NCBI GenBank assembly: GCA_963699055.1
Contig: CAVOTA010000004.1
Location: 248,001-312,000, forward strand
DNA: 64,000 bases
Reading direction: 5' to 3'
Source of the DNA: Bog-756 sp963699055
GTDB lineage: Bacteria; Actinomycetota; Acidimicrobiia; Acidimicrobiales; RAAP-2
Each line of letters starts with the position of its first letter. The stretch's first letter is position 1. The notes below the pieces were generated by a model. The model was given only the letters and a program-made list of their open reading frames with translations. It made no database searches and had not been told where the DNA came from. Of this stretch, positions 1 through 9,401 are shown one piece after another. The translations under genes were made by a program, and so were the position numbers.

Positions 1-418
1 GCAGCACCTTGGCGCCGTGGATGAGGGCCTGGGCCAGCTTGCCGAGGGCGATGTGCCCCTCGGGGATCAGCACCGCGCAGGTCAGTCCGGCACGGGCGCT
101 GAAGGCGGCGGCCGACGCCGACGTGTTGCCCGTCGACGCGCACACCACGGCCTTGGCCCCCTCCTCCACGGCCTTGGAGATGGCCATCGTCATGCCGCGG
201 TCCTTGAAGGAACCGGTCGGGTTGGCCCCTTCGATCTTGAGGAGCACCCGTGCCCCCACCCGGGCGGACAGCCGGGGTGCCTCGAGCAGCGGCGTACCGC
301 CCTCGAGCAGCGATACCACCGGTGTGGCGTCGGTCACCGGGAGGAACTCGCGGTACTCCTCGATGACCCCACGCCACCCGAGCGCCCGGGCCGCCCCGTC
401 GGCTCCGAGAGGTGTCAC
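1..418 (-). CDS. thrC: Threonine synthase, N-terminal part (runs off left edge)
   Basis: This is the PLP enzyme that converts O-phosphohomoserine to threonine, the last step of the pathway begun by the upstream hom. Reading leftward, about 139 codons are present before the window ends. The fold-type II PLP site is clear: PTGSFKDRGM, with the Schiff-base lysine near residue 72, followed by the phosphate-binding stretch STGNTSASAAA. The start is taken as GTG because it overlaps the hom stop in a GTGA junction, which implies translational coupling. The order argS-lysA-hom-thrC matches the mycobacterial arrangement, where thrB follows; thrB would lie outside this window. The call is secure; only the 3' end is missing. 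Confidence 0.95.
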   Translation of the reverse strand, partial: MTPLGADGAARALGWRGVIEEYREFLPVTDATPVVSLLEGGTPLLEAPRLSARVGARVLLKIEGANPTGSFKDRGMTMAISKAVEEGAKAVVCASTGNTSASAAAFSARAGLTCAVLIPEGHIALGKLAQALIHGAKVL

Positions 419-1722
419 GCCGCACCCACGATCCGCATGACGCCCCCGATCCGCTCCACCGAGTCCAGCCCGCCGAGCGTGGCCAGTGTGGCCCGCACGT
501 CGCCCTCGCGGGCGAGGTGGGTCACGAAGACCAGCCGGGCCTCCCCCGAGGCGCCCTCCTGTTCGACCGACCGGATCGACACCCCGTGGTCGCCGAAGGC
601 CGTCGTCACTGCACCCAGCACGCCGGGCCGGTCGGCCACGTCGAGGCTGATGTAGAAGCCGGCCTCGAGGTCGGCTTCGGGGACCAGATGTGCCGGCTGG
701 CGGTCGGGGGCGGGTGCGGTGGTGCCGGCCAGCAGGTTCCGGGTGGCGTCGATCAGGTCGCCCACCACCGCGCTGGCGGTCGGCAGGCCCCCCGCACCCT
801 GGCCGTACAGCATGAGCTCCCCGGCGGCCTCGCCCTCGATGAACACGGCGTTGAACGCGTCACGCACACCGGCGAGCGGGTGGGCTTCCGGCACCAGGGC
901 CGGGTGGACCCGCACCGACAGGCCGTCGTCGCCCGACCGCTCGACGATGGCGAGCAACTTGATCACGTACCCCGCCCGCCGGGCGAAGTCGACGTCGGAG
1001 GAGGTGATGCCGGTGATCCCCTCGCGCACCACGGCGTCGTCCGACACGTCGTAGCCGAACGCCACCCCGGCCAGGATGGCGGCCTTGGCGGCGGCGTCGA
1101 ACCCCTCCACGTCGGCGGTCGGGTCCCGCTCGGCCAGCCCCAGCTCCTGCGCCTCGGCCAGCACGGCGGCGTAGTCGACGCCCTGCTCGCCCATCCGGGT
1201 CAGGATGAAGTTGGTCGTCCCGTTGACGATCCCCATCACCCGGTGGATCCGCTCGCCGGTCAGTGACTCACGCAGCGCCCGCACCAGCGGGATGGCCCCG
1301 GCCACGGCGGCCTCGTACAAGAGGTCGACGCCGCGCTCACGGGCCAGTGTGCGCAGGTCGACGCCCTCGGGGGAGGCGAGCAGCGCCTTGTTGGCCGTCA
1401 CCACCGGCCTGCCGGCGTCCAGCGCGGCGCGCACCAGCGACCCGGCGGGATCGAGTCCGCCGATCAGCTCGACCACCACGTCGACGTCGGCGTCGGCCAC
1501 CAGACCGGCGGCGTCGGTGGTGAGCAGCGCACGGGGTACGTGGTCCGGGCGGGGGGCGTCGAGGTCGCCCACGGCGATCCCGGCGATCGTCAGACGCGCA
1601 CCCGACTGGACGGCCAGGGCGTCGGCCCGGTCCTGGAGGATGCCGACGAGGGCGGCGCCGACGTTGCCGCAGCCGAGGACGGCCACGCGCACGTCGCGGG
1701 AGGTCGTGGGTGCCGAGGTCAC
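415..1722 (-). CDS. hom: Homoserine dehydrogenase with C-terminal ACT domain
   Basis: This NAD(P)-dependent enzyme reduces aspartate semialdehyde to homoserine, the branch point toward threonine and methionine. At 435 residues it has the usual length of the monofunctional actinobacterial form. The Rossmann motif LGCGNVG lies near residues 16-22. The catalytic domain includes NGTTNFILTRM and DPTADVEGFDAAAK. The last 80 residues (YISLDVADRPGVLGAV onward) form an ACT domain, which in this family binds threonine for feedback inhibition. It lies downstream of lysA, with a gap of about 108 bases, and overlaps thrC by four bases. The 108-base gap shows no obvious gene. Confidence 0.97.
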   Translation of the reverse strand: MTSAPTTSRDVRVAVLGCGNVGAALVGILQDRADALAVQSGARLTIAGIAVGDLDAPRPDHVPRALLTTDAAGLVADADVDVVVELIGGLDPAGSLVRAALDAGRPVVTANKALLASPEGVDLRTLARERGVDLLYEAAVAGAIPLVRALRESLTGERIHRVMGIVNGTTNFILTRMGEQGVDYAAVLAEAQELGLAERDPTADVEGFDAAAKAAILAGVAFGYDVSDDAVVREGITGITSSDVDFARRAGYVIKLLAIVERSGDDGLSVRVHPALVPEAHPLAGVRDAFNAVFIEGEAAGELMLYGQGAGGLPTASAVVGDLIDATRNLLAGTTAPAPDRQPAHLVPEADLEAGFYISLDVADRPGVLGAVTTAFGDHGVSIRSVEQEGASGEARLVFVTHLAREGDVRATLATLGGLDSVERIGGVMRIVGAA

Positions 1723-1830
1723 CCGGTCACGCTACCGCCTCGTCGGGGCGCCGCCGGTCCGTACCCGGCGGGCACCGGGCCCCCGCGGGTCCGGTGCCCC
1801 GGGACGGGCGCACACCGTGGCGCCGGCCGG

Positions 1831-3168
1831 TCAGGCGTCGAGGCGGACGAGGTCGTCGAGCGTCTCGCGGCGGACAACCGTGCGCGCCGCGCCGTCGGCC
1901 ACGAACACCACCGCCGGACGCGGCACCTTGTTGTAATTGGAGGCCATCGAGTGGCCGTAGGCGCCGGTGACCGGCGTGCACAGGACGTCGCCGACGGCCA
2001 GGTCCGCGGGGACGAACCCCTCGGCCACGACGACGTCGCCCGTCTCGCAGTGCTTGCCCACCAGCCGGATCGGCACCGGGCGCTCGGCGTCGGCCTCGCG
2101 CGGCAGGAACGCCTCGTACCCGCTGCCGTAGAGGACCGGGCGCGGGTTGTCGCTCATCCCCCCGTCCACCGACACGTAGGTCCGGTGGCCGGGCACGTCC
2201 TTGACCGTCCCGACCCGGTACAGGGTGACCCCGGCGGCGGCCACGATGGCGCGGCCCGGCTCGGCGGTGACCCGCACCGACCCGGCGATCCCGGCCCGGC
2301 GGCACGCGGCGCGCACCGACCCCGCCCACTCGACCATGGGCGGGGCCTCCTCCCCGTTCACGTAGGCCACCCCCAGCCCGCCGCCGACCACCAGCTCGGG
2401 CAGCCCCAGCGGGGCGAAGAACCCGGCCAGCACGTCGATGGCCTGGGCGAACGGGTCGAGGGCGAACACCTGGCTGCCCAGATGGGCGTGGATCCCGACG
2501 AACTCCACGACGCCGGCGGCGTCCAGTGCGCCCAGCCGGTCGACGGCGCGTGCGGCTGCCCCCGAGGCCAGCCCGAAGCCGAACTTCGAGTCCTCCTGGC
2601 CCGTGCGCACGAACTCGTGGGTGTGGACCTCGACACCGGGGGTGATGCGGGCCAGGACCTTCGGCCGCCACCGCACCCGCGCCTCGGCGTCCTCGGGGCC
2701 GCCCTCGAGTGCCGGCGGGTCGGCGACCAGGGCCTCGATCCGGTCGATCTCGTCGAAGGAGTCGACCACGATCCGACCGACCCCCACCGACAGGGCGGCG
2801 GCCAGCTCCTCGGTCGACTTGTTGTTGCCGTGCAGCACCAGACGGTCGGCGGGTACGCCGGCCGTCAGCGCCACGTGCAGCTCACCGCCGGTGGACACGT
2901 CGAGGCACATGCCCTCCTCGTGGGCCAGACGGGCCATGGCCACGCACAGGAAGGCCTTGGTGGCGTAGGCCACGCCGTCGCCCCAGGCGGCGACCGCCTC
3001 CCGGCACGCCGCCCGCAGGTGGGTCTCGTCGTAGACGAACAACGGGGTGCCGTGGGTCTCGACCAGTTCGAGCAGGTCGCACCCGCCGATCGACAGCCGG
3101 CCGTCGGGGGCGACGTCGGCGGTCGCCGGGAGCAGGTCCCGGTCCACCGGGCCGTTCGGTACGGGCAT
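1831..3168 (-). CDS. lysA: Diaminopimelate decarboxylase
   Basis: This PLP enzyme of fold type III decarboxylates meso-diaminopimelate to lysine. The protein is 445 residues long. The PLP lysine is in YATKAF near residue 71. Other family landmarks are HGNNKS, GIHAHLGSQ, GGGLGVAY, the PLP-phosphate motif EPGRAI, and CETGDVV near the C terminus, the region that completes the active site across the dimer. The frame is open further upstream, but the ATG at 3168 is chosen because it lies two bases after the argS stop and the homologous region starts soon after it. It is probably cotranscribed with argS, hom and thrC. Confidence 0.97.
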   Translation of the reverse strand: MPVPNGPVDRDLLPATADVAPDGRLSIGGCDLLELVETHGTPLFVYDETHLRAACREAVAAWGDGVAYATKAFLCVAMARLAHEEGMCLDVSTGGELHVALTAGVPADRLVLHGNNKSTEELAAALSVGVGRIVVDSFDEIDRIEALVADPPALEGGPEDAEARVRWRPKVLARITPGVEVHTHEFVRTGQEDSKFGFGLASGAAARAVDRLGALDAAGVVEFVGIHAHLGSQVFALDPFAQAIDVLAGFFAPLGLPELVVGGGLGVAYVNGEEAPPMVEWAGSVRAACRRAGIAGSVRVTAEPGRAIVAAAGVTLYRVGTVKDVPGHRTYVSVDGGMSDNPRPVLYGSGYEAFLPREADAERPVPIRLVGKHCETGDVVVAEGFVPADLAVGDVLCTPVTGAYGHSMASNYNKVPRPAVVFVADGAARTVVRRETLDDLVRLDA

Positions 3169-3170
3169 CG

Positions 3171-4859
3171 TCACATCGCCTCGGGGGCGGACACCCCGAG
3201 GAGGCCGAGGCCGATGGCCAGTCCCACCCGCGACGCCTCGACCAGCCACAGGCGCGCCTGGGCCAGGGCGGGGTCGACATCGTCGGCCAGGATCGGGCAG
3301 TCGTGGTAGAAGCCGTGGAAGCACGAGGCCAGGCGCCGGACCCACGTGGTCACCTTGGTCGGGGCCCGGTCGACGGCGGCATCGGCCACCACCTCGGGCA
3401 GCTCCTCGAGGCAGCGGATGAGCTCGAGCTCGCGGGGGTGGGTGAGCAGCGACAGGTCGACCTGGTCACGCGGGGCCCGCACGATGTGGCGCTCGACGGC
3501 CTTGCGGCCGACCCCGGCGATCCGGGCGTTGGCCATCTGCACGTAGAAGACCGGGTTCTCGACCGACTGCTCGCGCACGGTGGCGAGGTCGAAGGTGGCC
3601 GCCTGGTCGAGCGTGCTCATCAGGCTGAGGATCCGGGTGGCATCGGGACCGATGTCGGCGATCACGGTGTCGAGGTCGATGGCGTTGCCCGCCCGCTTGC
3701 CCATCTTGACGGCCTCGTCCCCGTCCACCAACGAGACCATCTGGCCGAGCTTGACCTCGAGGCGGTCCGGGTCCACCCCCATGGCCCGGACGCCGGCCAC
3801 GAGGCTCGCCACCTGGCCGTGGTGGTCCGCACCGAACACGTCGATCACCCGGTCGAAGCCGCGGACGAGGAACTTGTCGCGGTGGTAGGCGAGGTCGCCG
3901 GCCAGGTAGGTGGCGTCCCCGTTGGCCTTGCGCAGCACCCGGTCGCGGACGTCGCCGAGCTCGGTGGCCCGGAACCACAGGGCGCCGTCCTCTTCGAAGA
4001 CGAGGCCCTCGGCATCGAGCAGCGCGATCGTCTCGTCGACGGCACCGCTCTCCTCGATCGAGGCCTGGGAGTACCACTCGTCGAAGACGATGCCGACCGA
4101 CGCCAGCGTGGCCTTGATCCGGTCGAGGATGTGGTCGGCCGCCCACCGCCCCGCCACGGTCACGTCGTCGGGGCCGTCGTACTCGGCGGCCAGGTCGGAC
4201 ACGTACTGGCCCTGGTAGCCGCCCTCGGGCACCTCGTCACCCCGGTGACGGGCGAGGAGACTCGCCCCGAGGGTGCGGATCTGCCCGCCGGTGTCGTTGA
4301 CGTAGTACTCGCGGCTGACCTCGTGTCCGCTGCGGGCGAGCACCCGGGCCAGGGCGTCGCCGTAGCTCCCCCACCACCCGTTGCCCACGTGGATGGGCCC
4401 GGTCGGGTTGGCCGAGATGAACTCGACCTGGACCCGCTCGCCGTGGCCGATGTCGGGCCGGGCGTACCCCTCCTCGCCCTGGTCGAGGAGGGCGCCCAGT
4501 GCCTCGTGGAGCCAGCCGTCGTCCAGGCGGAAGTTGACGAAGCCCGGTCCGGCGACCTCGACGGAGCGCACGTGTTCGGGGAGGGCGCGCTCCAGCACGG
4601 CCACCACGGCGGTTGCCAGCGCCCGTGGGTTGGTCCCCGCCCGCTTGGCCGTGACCATGGCGATGTTGGTGGACCAGTCCCCGTGCTCACGGCTGGCCGG
4701 GCGCTCCAGGTGCACGTCCCCGGAGGGGACGGCGAGGTCGAGTCCCTCCTCGCCGGCCACGGTGCCGACGGCCGCGCTCACGGCGTCGGCCAGCCGGTCG
4801 CGGATGGGCCGGTAGGCGGGCGCGGTGGGAGGGGCGAGGGCGTCGTCGGGTGCGGACAT
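3171..4859 (-). CDS. argS: Arginyl-tRNA synthetase
   Basis: This class I aminoacyl-tRNA synthetase charges tRNA-Arg. The 562-residue protein has an N-terminal additional domain, then ANPTGPIHVGNGWWG, which carries the HIGH-type motif as HVGN. A KMSKS-like element VKMGKRAGN follows, and a C-terminal DALR anticodon-binding region includes MANARIAGVGRK. The ATG at 4859 is preferred over an upstream in-frame start because the extra residues look like translated intergenic DNA. The gene heads the leftward argS-lysA-hom-thrC group. A tRNA-Arg gene starts about 140 bases upstream on the opposite strand. Confidence 0.97.
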   Translation of the reverse strand: MSAPDDALAPPTAPAYRPIRDRLADAVSAAVGTVAGEEGLDLAVPSGDVHLERPASREHGDWSTNIAMVTAKRAGTNPRALATAVVAVLERALPEHVRSVEVAGPGFVNFRLDDGWLHEALGALLDQGEEGYARPDIGHGERVQVEFISANPTGPIHVGNGWWGSYGDALARVLARSGHEVSREYYVNDTGGQIRTLGASLLARHRGDEVPEGGYQGQYVSDLAAEYDGPDDVTVAGRWAADHILDRIKATLASVGIVFDEWYSQASIEESGAVDETIALLDAEGLVFEEDGALWFRATELGDVRDRVLRKANGDATYLAGDLAYHRDKFLVRGFDRVIDVFGADHHGQVASLVAGVRAMGVDPDRLEVKLGQMVSLVDGDEAVKMGKRAGNAIDLDTVIADIGPDATRILSLMSTLDQAATFDLATVREQSVENPVFYVQMANARIAGVGRKAVERHIVRAPRDQVDLSLLTHPRELELIRCLEELPEVVADAAVDRAPTKVTTWVRRLASCFHGFYHDCPILADDVDPALAQARLWLVEASRVGLAIGLGLLGVSAPEAM

Positions 4860-5001
4860 CGTGGCCCGAGGATACGCGTTCGGGGACCTGCTCCCTCGAA
4901 GCCCGCCGGGCGCGGCGGGGTGCGGGCCCCGCGATGGCAGTAGAGTTGCATCTTCTGCAGCGGGTCCCCGGCGCCACCGTGCCGGATCCGGACCCACCGC
5001 T

Positions 5002-5073
5002 GCCCCCGTAGCTCAGCGGATAGAGCGTCGGCCTCCGGAGCCGAAAGCGCAGGTTCGAGTCCTGCCGGGGGCA
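5002..5073 (+). tRNA. tRNA-Arg (anticodon CCG)
   Basis: A complete cloverleaf can be folded by eye. The acceptor stem GCCCCCG pairs with CGGGGGC, with discriminator A at 5073. The D arm is GCTC/GAGC. The anticodon stem TCGGC/GCCGA encloses the loop CTCCGGA, giving anticodon CCG, which reads CGG (Arg). The T arm GCAGG-TTCGAGT-CCTGC is canonical. CCA is not encoded. A TAGAGT hexamer near 4944 could be the -10 element of its promoter. Confidence 0.95.
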
Positions 5074-5113
5074 CGTTGTGTTCCGTCTCGGTAATTCCGG
5101 GACAGACGAACCC

Positions 5114-6481
5114 TCAGACGCTGTCCCGAGTCCGGTGGTCGACCGACGTCGTCCGTCCCACCCGCCGCAACTCGACGAACCCCAGCGCCACCACCGATGC
5201 GGCCAGCAGCAGCGTCCCGAAAGCGGCCACGAACCGGTTGCCGGGGTGCACGGCCACGAAGAAGGCCGCCGCCGCGCACCACACCAGGGAACGGTCGGGG
5301 AACCGCCGGGCCACCAGGTCCACCAGGAGCACCAGGACGCTGGCCGACAGCAGGTAGTACGGGAAGACCACCGACTCGAACACCAGCCGGCTCCCCGTGC
5401 ACACCAGTGCCAGCGCCACCACGGCCGACGGGAACCGGTGCCACAGCAGGTGGCGTCGGGCGGCCCACACGCACACGGCCAGGGCGAACAGCACCGGCGC
5501 GTCCCGGGCCACGGCGGAGGCGGCGGCGCCGTGCACCCCCGCCAGGCTGAGCACCGTCTGGCCCTCGGTGGCACCACCACCGCTGAACCCGCTCAGGTTG
5601 AGCCACGTGGCCCGGGGCGCGGCCAGGGCGAACGGCGCCAGTACCACCGCGCACAGCGCCGCCGCCGTCCCCCCCAGCGCCAGGCGCGCTCGCGTCCCCG
5701 GTGCCATGACGAGGGCCGGCAGCAGGAGCAGGAGGGCGAACTGCTTGGACAGCACGGCCGCCCCGAACAGCACGCCGGCCCACACCCACCGGCCCCGGAC
5801 GGCCTGGGCCAGGCCGGCCAGCGCGAGTCCCAGACTGACGACGTCCTGGGGGTGGTAGAGCTGCACGATGGCGCCGCCGGCCGCGGGCAGGAAGGCGAGG
5901 AAGGCGAACAGGCCGGCCTGGCGGGCCAGGGAGTCGGCACCGCCCGCCCGCAGCAGGGCCAGCGCGCCGAGGGCCATGACCAGCCACGACGCCACGCCCA
6001 GCACCCCCTGCGACCGCCACCAGGGCGGCAGCTGCGGGACACCGGTGGCGGCCGGCACGCCGCACACCGCCACCCCGGTCGCCTCGGCCTTGGCCACGAC
6101 CCGGTCCCGGACGGGTCCGGCGGCACCGAAGCGCGACGTCGGTGTGCACCAGGTGGGTGCCCCCACCGCGGACCGGAAGGCGGCCACGAAGGGCGCGGCC
6201 AGCAGCGGGTAGCCGGGCGGATTGGGCAGTGCGTCGATCGAGGCCGCCACCCGCAGGTCGCCGTCGGCCAGTGCGGTGGTGACCGCGGTGAGTGGTGCCG
6301 TGTCGCGGCCTCCGGCCGGTCCGTGGCGGACGGCCACCACGCCCACGTAGCAGCAGGCGGCGGCGGCCAGCAGGGCCACGGTGGCCAGCCGCCGCGTCCA
6401 GGCCGCCTGACGGTCGTCCCGCCGTGCCGGTACCGGATCCCTGTCGCCTGCGCCGGCGTCCGGCGCCGAGGTGTCCGACAT
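5114..6481 (-). CDS. Multi-pass membrane protein, GT87/PMT-like glycosyltransferase
   Basis: The 455-residue protein has a basic N terminus (RRDDRQAAWTRR) followed by roughly ten to twelve hydrophobic segments. The region YHPQDVVSLGLALAGLA and the segment around AAVLSKQFALLLLLPAL resemble integral-membrane GT-C glycosyltransferases (DUF2029/GT87 or PMT-like), which take sugars from polyprenyl-phosphate donors. Between the first two membrane helices lies an extracytoplasmic loop of about 100 residues, including NPPGYPLLAAPF, a position where GT-C enzymes usually hold acidic catalytic residues. No partner gene is adjacent, so substrate and product are unknown. The membrane topology is certain; the transferase assignment is moderate. 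Confidence 0.6.
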   Translation of the reverse strand: MSDTSAPDAGAGDRDPVPARRDDRQAAWTRRLATVALLAAAACCYVGVVAVRHGPAGGRDTAPLTAVTTALADGDLRVAASIDALPNPPGYPLLAAPFVAAFRSAVGAPTWCTPTSRFGAAGPVRDRVVAKAEATGVAVCGVPAATGVPQLPPWWRSQGVLGVASWLVMALGALALLRAGGADSLARQAGLFAFLAFLPAAGGAIVQLYHPQDVVSLGLALAGLAQAVRGRWVWAGVLFGAAVLSKQFALLLLLPALVMAPGTRARLALGGTAAALCAVVLAPFALAAPRATWLNLSGFSGGGATEGQTVLSLAGVHGAAASAVARDAPVLFALAVCVWAARRHLLWHRFPSAVVALALVCTGSRLVFESVVFPYYLLSASVLVLLVDLVARRFPDRSLVWCAAAAFFVAVHPGNRFVAAFGTLLLAASVVALGFVELRRVGRTTSVDHRTRDSV

Positions 6482-6639
6482 CGCCCTCCTCCACGCCTCG
6501 GCTCCGGGCGATCACCCTACCGGCGGGCGCCGGGGACGGCCGGGCCCGCACCAGGGAGTGTCCCGGGCATGCCGGGCGACGACCGGTTACCCTTTGCCCA
6601 GGCACGGCGCACGGGCGCGGTGACGACGAGGGGGATCCC

Positions 6640-8487
6640 ATGAAGCGGTGGCGTCGCACGGTTCGGATCGGGTTCATGTCGGTGGCGGCCGTCGTCCTGC
6701 TGGCCACCGCCGTCCCCCAGGTCGCATCCGGCATCGGACTCAGCTCGCTGGCCACCCGGCTCGACAGCCTGGTGTCGTGCAGCGGCAGTTCGGGGTCGTC
6801 GGGCAGTTCGGGCAGTTCGTGCTGCTCCGGTAGCTCCGGCTCGGCGTCGGGCTCGGGCGGGTGCGCCACCGGTCCCGGCACGGTGACGGGCACCGTCACC
6901 GTGGTCGGGGAACCGGCCGGGCAGACGCCCGCCTACACCGGGGCCGGGGCGTGCGCCTACACGGGACCGTCGTCGCTGGCCGCCCTCTGTCCCGATCCGA
7001 TCTACGCGCTCGCCCAGGGCGGTACCTACTCGCTCTCGCTCGACTCCGGCGCGTGGGTCATCGACGGGTTCTACGAGATCAACCCCTTCGGCGGCGCCTT
7101 CCTGGCCAAGCCGAAGGTGGTCACCGTCCAGCCGGGTGGGACACTCGTCATCAACCTGGTGGTCCACTACACGAAGCCGGCCGGGCTGTCCGCCACCGTC
7201 AAGGTCGGCGGCCTTCCCACCGGCGTCGCCATCCAGAGCTTCTCGCTCGTCCTGTGTCCGGCGGGCTCCACCTACACGACGACCGACGTGCCCCTCACCT
7301 GTGTCAACGGCTCCGACTACCTGCCCGCGCCCGCCGGGGCCGCCGGTACCGTCGCCCTGTCGGGCCTGCCGCCCGGCTCGTGGACCGCGTACCCCGGCTA
7401 CTGCACCGTCTTCGGCTGCGTCACCAACGCCAAGGCGGGACGCCAGGTCGTCCTGACCGGTGGCAAGACGACCAAGGTCTTCCTGGCCACCGGGTACCTC
7501 CCGCCGCCCGAGGGCCTGGTCGACGCCACCGTCACCGTCCTCGGTGCTCCCGCAGGGTTCAGTCCGACCGTGGGGGTCACCGCCTGCCAGCTGGTCGACC
7601 TCGGCTCGTCCTGCTCGGAGTACGGCGGCTACCCCGCCGGCTCGCCGATCCAGCTCGAGCTGTCCACCGGTCTGTGGGTGATCGTGGGATCGTACGACGC
7701 ACCGGTGTTCGGCAACGCCATCACCGGACCCATCCAGCTGATCGACGTCCACGGCGGCCGGCAGACGAACGTCTCGCTCGCCGTCCCCTACCAGGTGCTC
7801 GGGACCGCAGCCGGGTCGATCCGGGTCGCCGGGATCCCGGGGAGCACCCACGTCACCAGCTACACGGTGACGGCGTGCCCGTCGACACCGCTCGGGCTCC
7901 TGAACTTCCTGACGTGCGTCAGCGAGTACTCGGGCCCCGGTTCGATCACCTACGGATCGGCCGACACCCGTCGACTGGGCCGGACCGCCCACCGTGTCGC
8001 CGTGCACCCGGCCGCGGGTACCCGCCTCAACTCGTACAGCCTGCCCACGCTCACCCCCGGGACCTGGGACCTCACCGTCGAGTACACCACCGCCTTCGGC
8101 TCGTTCTACCCGCCGGTCAGTACCCCGGTGGACATCACCGCCGGGCAGACCACCACGACCCGGCTCACGGTTCCGTACCAGGCCCCGACCGTGGGTGAGA
8201 TCAGCGGCAAGGTCACCGTCATCGGCGCCCCGGCCTACGAGTTCCAAGCCGGAGCCCGCGCCTGCTCGAGCTCGCCCGTCTCGGGGACGTGCACCGACGA
8301 GGTGGACGCCTATCTCGGGGCCGAAAGCAAGTACCAGCTCGACCTCGCCCCGGGAACGTGGTGGATCCAGGGCATCGTGTACGTCTACTCGGGCACGGGC
8401 ACCCAGACGGTGACGTCGGCACCCACCCAGGTGTCCGTCGGCGTCGGCTCGAAGGCCAAGCAGAACTTCACCGTCGCCGTCGGGTAG
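6640..8487 (+). CDS. Secreted protein with five Cys-paired beta-type repeats
   Basis: The 615-residue protein starts at an ATG preceded by a strong GAGGGGG ribosome-binding site; the frame is open further upstream, but that region reads like noncoding DNA. A Sec signal peptide (basic MKRWRRTVR, then a hydrophobic core, cleavage near residue 30) precedes a Ser/Gly/Cys-rich spacer at about residues 47-74. Five related repeats of roughly 92-131 residues follow, beginning near residues 80, 185, 296, 392 and 523. Each opens with a strand such as VTGTVTVVG or GKVTVIGAP, contains two or more cysteines, has a central L-x-PGTW-like motif, and ends in a strand such as NVSLAVPYQ. The fold resembles carboxypeptidase-regulatory or Cna-B-type sandwiches. 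The function is unknown; it is probably a surface or extracellular protein. Confidence 0.75.
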   Translation: MKRWRRTVRIGFMSVAAVVLLATAVPQVASGIGLSSLATRLDSLVSCSGSSGSSGSSGSSCCSGSSGSASGSGGCATGPGTVTGTVTVVGEPAGQTPAYTGAGACAYTGPSSLAALCPDPIYALAQGGTYSLSLDSGAWVIDGFYEINPFGGAFLAKPKVVTVQPGGTLVINLVVHYTKPAGLSATVKVGGLPTGVAIQSFSLVLCPAGSTYTTTDVPLTCVNGSDYLPAPAGAAGTVALSGLPPGSWTAYPGYCTVFGCVTNAKAGRQVVLTGGKTTKVFLATGYLPPPEGLVDATVTVLGAPAGFSPTVGVTACQLVDLGSSCSEYGGYPAGSPIQLELSTGLWVIVGSYDAPVFGNAITGPIQLIDVHGGRQTNVSLAVPYQVLGTAAGSIRVAGIPGSTHVTSYTVTACPSTPLGLLNFLTCVSEYSGPGSITYGSADTRRLGRTAHRVAVHPAAGTRLNSYSLPTLTPGTWDLTVEYTTAFGSFYPPVSTPVDITAGQTTTTRLTVPYQAPTVGEISGKVTVIGAPAYEFQAGARACSSSPVSGTCTDEVDAYLGAESKYQLDLAPGTWWIQGIVYVYSGTGTQTVTSAPTQVSVGVGSKAKQNFTVAVG

Positions 8488-8553
8488 CGGGGGGTCGGCG
8501 CCGCACGATGCGCCGCACGCGATCGGCGCCGCCGGTCCGATGCAGCCGGCAGC

Positions 8554-9246
8554 TCAGCCGGGACGGTCGGTGAGCCTGGTCCCGTCCCACCACTGCACGG
8601 GCCCGCCCGGGTTGTCCGGGTTGCCGTACCAGCCCGGTGGCAACCGGACGGACGAGCCCAGCAGGCCGTCGTCCTGGTCGGGCCGCCCGACGGAGGCCTC
8701 GTCGTCGTAGCGGTCCTCCCCGGGGGCGATGGGCCGGGTGCGGGCCACGGCGGGCTCCGGGGTGACCGGCGACCTCCGGACGGGCTCCGTGGGTGCCGGG
8801 GTGGGTGCGCGAGTGGCGTAGTGGGCGGGTGCGGGTGTCGGCGCCGGTTCCGCGGCGGACACGGGCGCCGGGCTCGGTGCAGCTGCCGGGGTGGTCACCA
8901 GTTCCGGGGTCGGGGCGGGAGCGGGCGTCCGGACCTCCACGGGGGTGTGGTCTGGTGCGGGTGCCGTGCGGGCGGCGGCCGCCGTCGACTGGCGTCGGCT
9001 GCGGACGGCGAGGGCGAACGAGCCCAGCAGCAGCACGGCGCCGAGCACGATGAGTCCGACGCCCGCATGGGCGACCACCGAGTAGGCCGCACATCCCCGT
9101 GCCGTGACGGTGCCGTGGGTCAGGACCACGAGGTTGGTCGAGCAGCCCACCGAGGCCGGGCTGAAGAGCGCGTAGCCGAGCGTCCCGAGCCCCAGCGACA
9201 CGCCCCCACCGAGGGCGCACCACCATCGCCCTCTTCCCGCTCCCAT
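8554..9246 (-). CDS. Two-helix membrane protein with C-terminal DUF2510 domain
   Basis: The 230-residue protein has membrane segments near residues 8-28 and 59-80, separated by a short loop with two cysteines (VGCSTN and ARGCAA). A long, low-complexity Pro/Ala/Thr linker follows (residues about 90-165). The C-terminal motif LPPGWYGNPDNPGG with VQWWDGTRLTDRPG is a DUF2510 domain, a short Trp-rich module common at the ends of actinobacterial membrane proteins. The C terminus is predicted to be cytoplasmic. It is convergent with the secreted repeat protein. The function is not known. Confidence 0.75.
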   Translation of the reverse strand: MGAGRGRWWCALGGGVSLGLGTLGYALFSPASVGCSTNLVVLTHGTVTARGCAAYSVVAHAGVGLIVLGAVLLLGSFALAVRSRRQSTAAAARTAPAPDHTPVEVRTPAPAPTPELVTTPAAAPSPAPVSAAEPAPTPAPAHYATRAPTPAPTEPVRRSPVTPEPAVARTRPIAPGEDRYDDEASVGRPDQDDGLLGSSVRLPPGWYGNPDNPGGPVQWWDGTRLTDRPG

Positions 9247-9401
9247 AGCGTTGGAACCTACCGGACCAGGAAAATCGGATCCGGGATGGACGGCCCCGTG
9301 ACTACGGAGAGTGGGCGGTAGACACGTCGACCGACCACGGGCGGCGGCGACCCCGAACCGGGCGGCCCCGCCTCACCCCTGACCTCGCCTCCGACCGCGG
9401 C

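Noticed and set aside
2709..4943. Open frame of about 740 codons antisense to argS
   Set aside because: No domain signature; argS on the other strand is complete and conserved.
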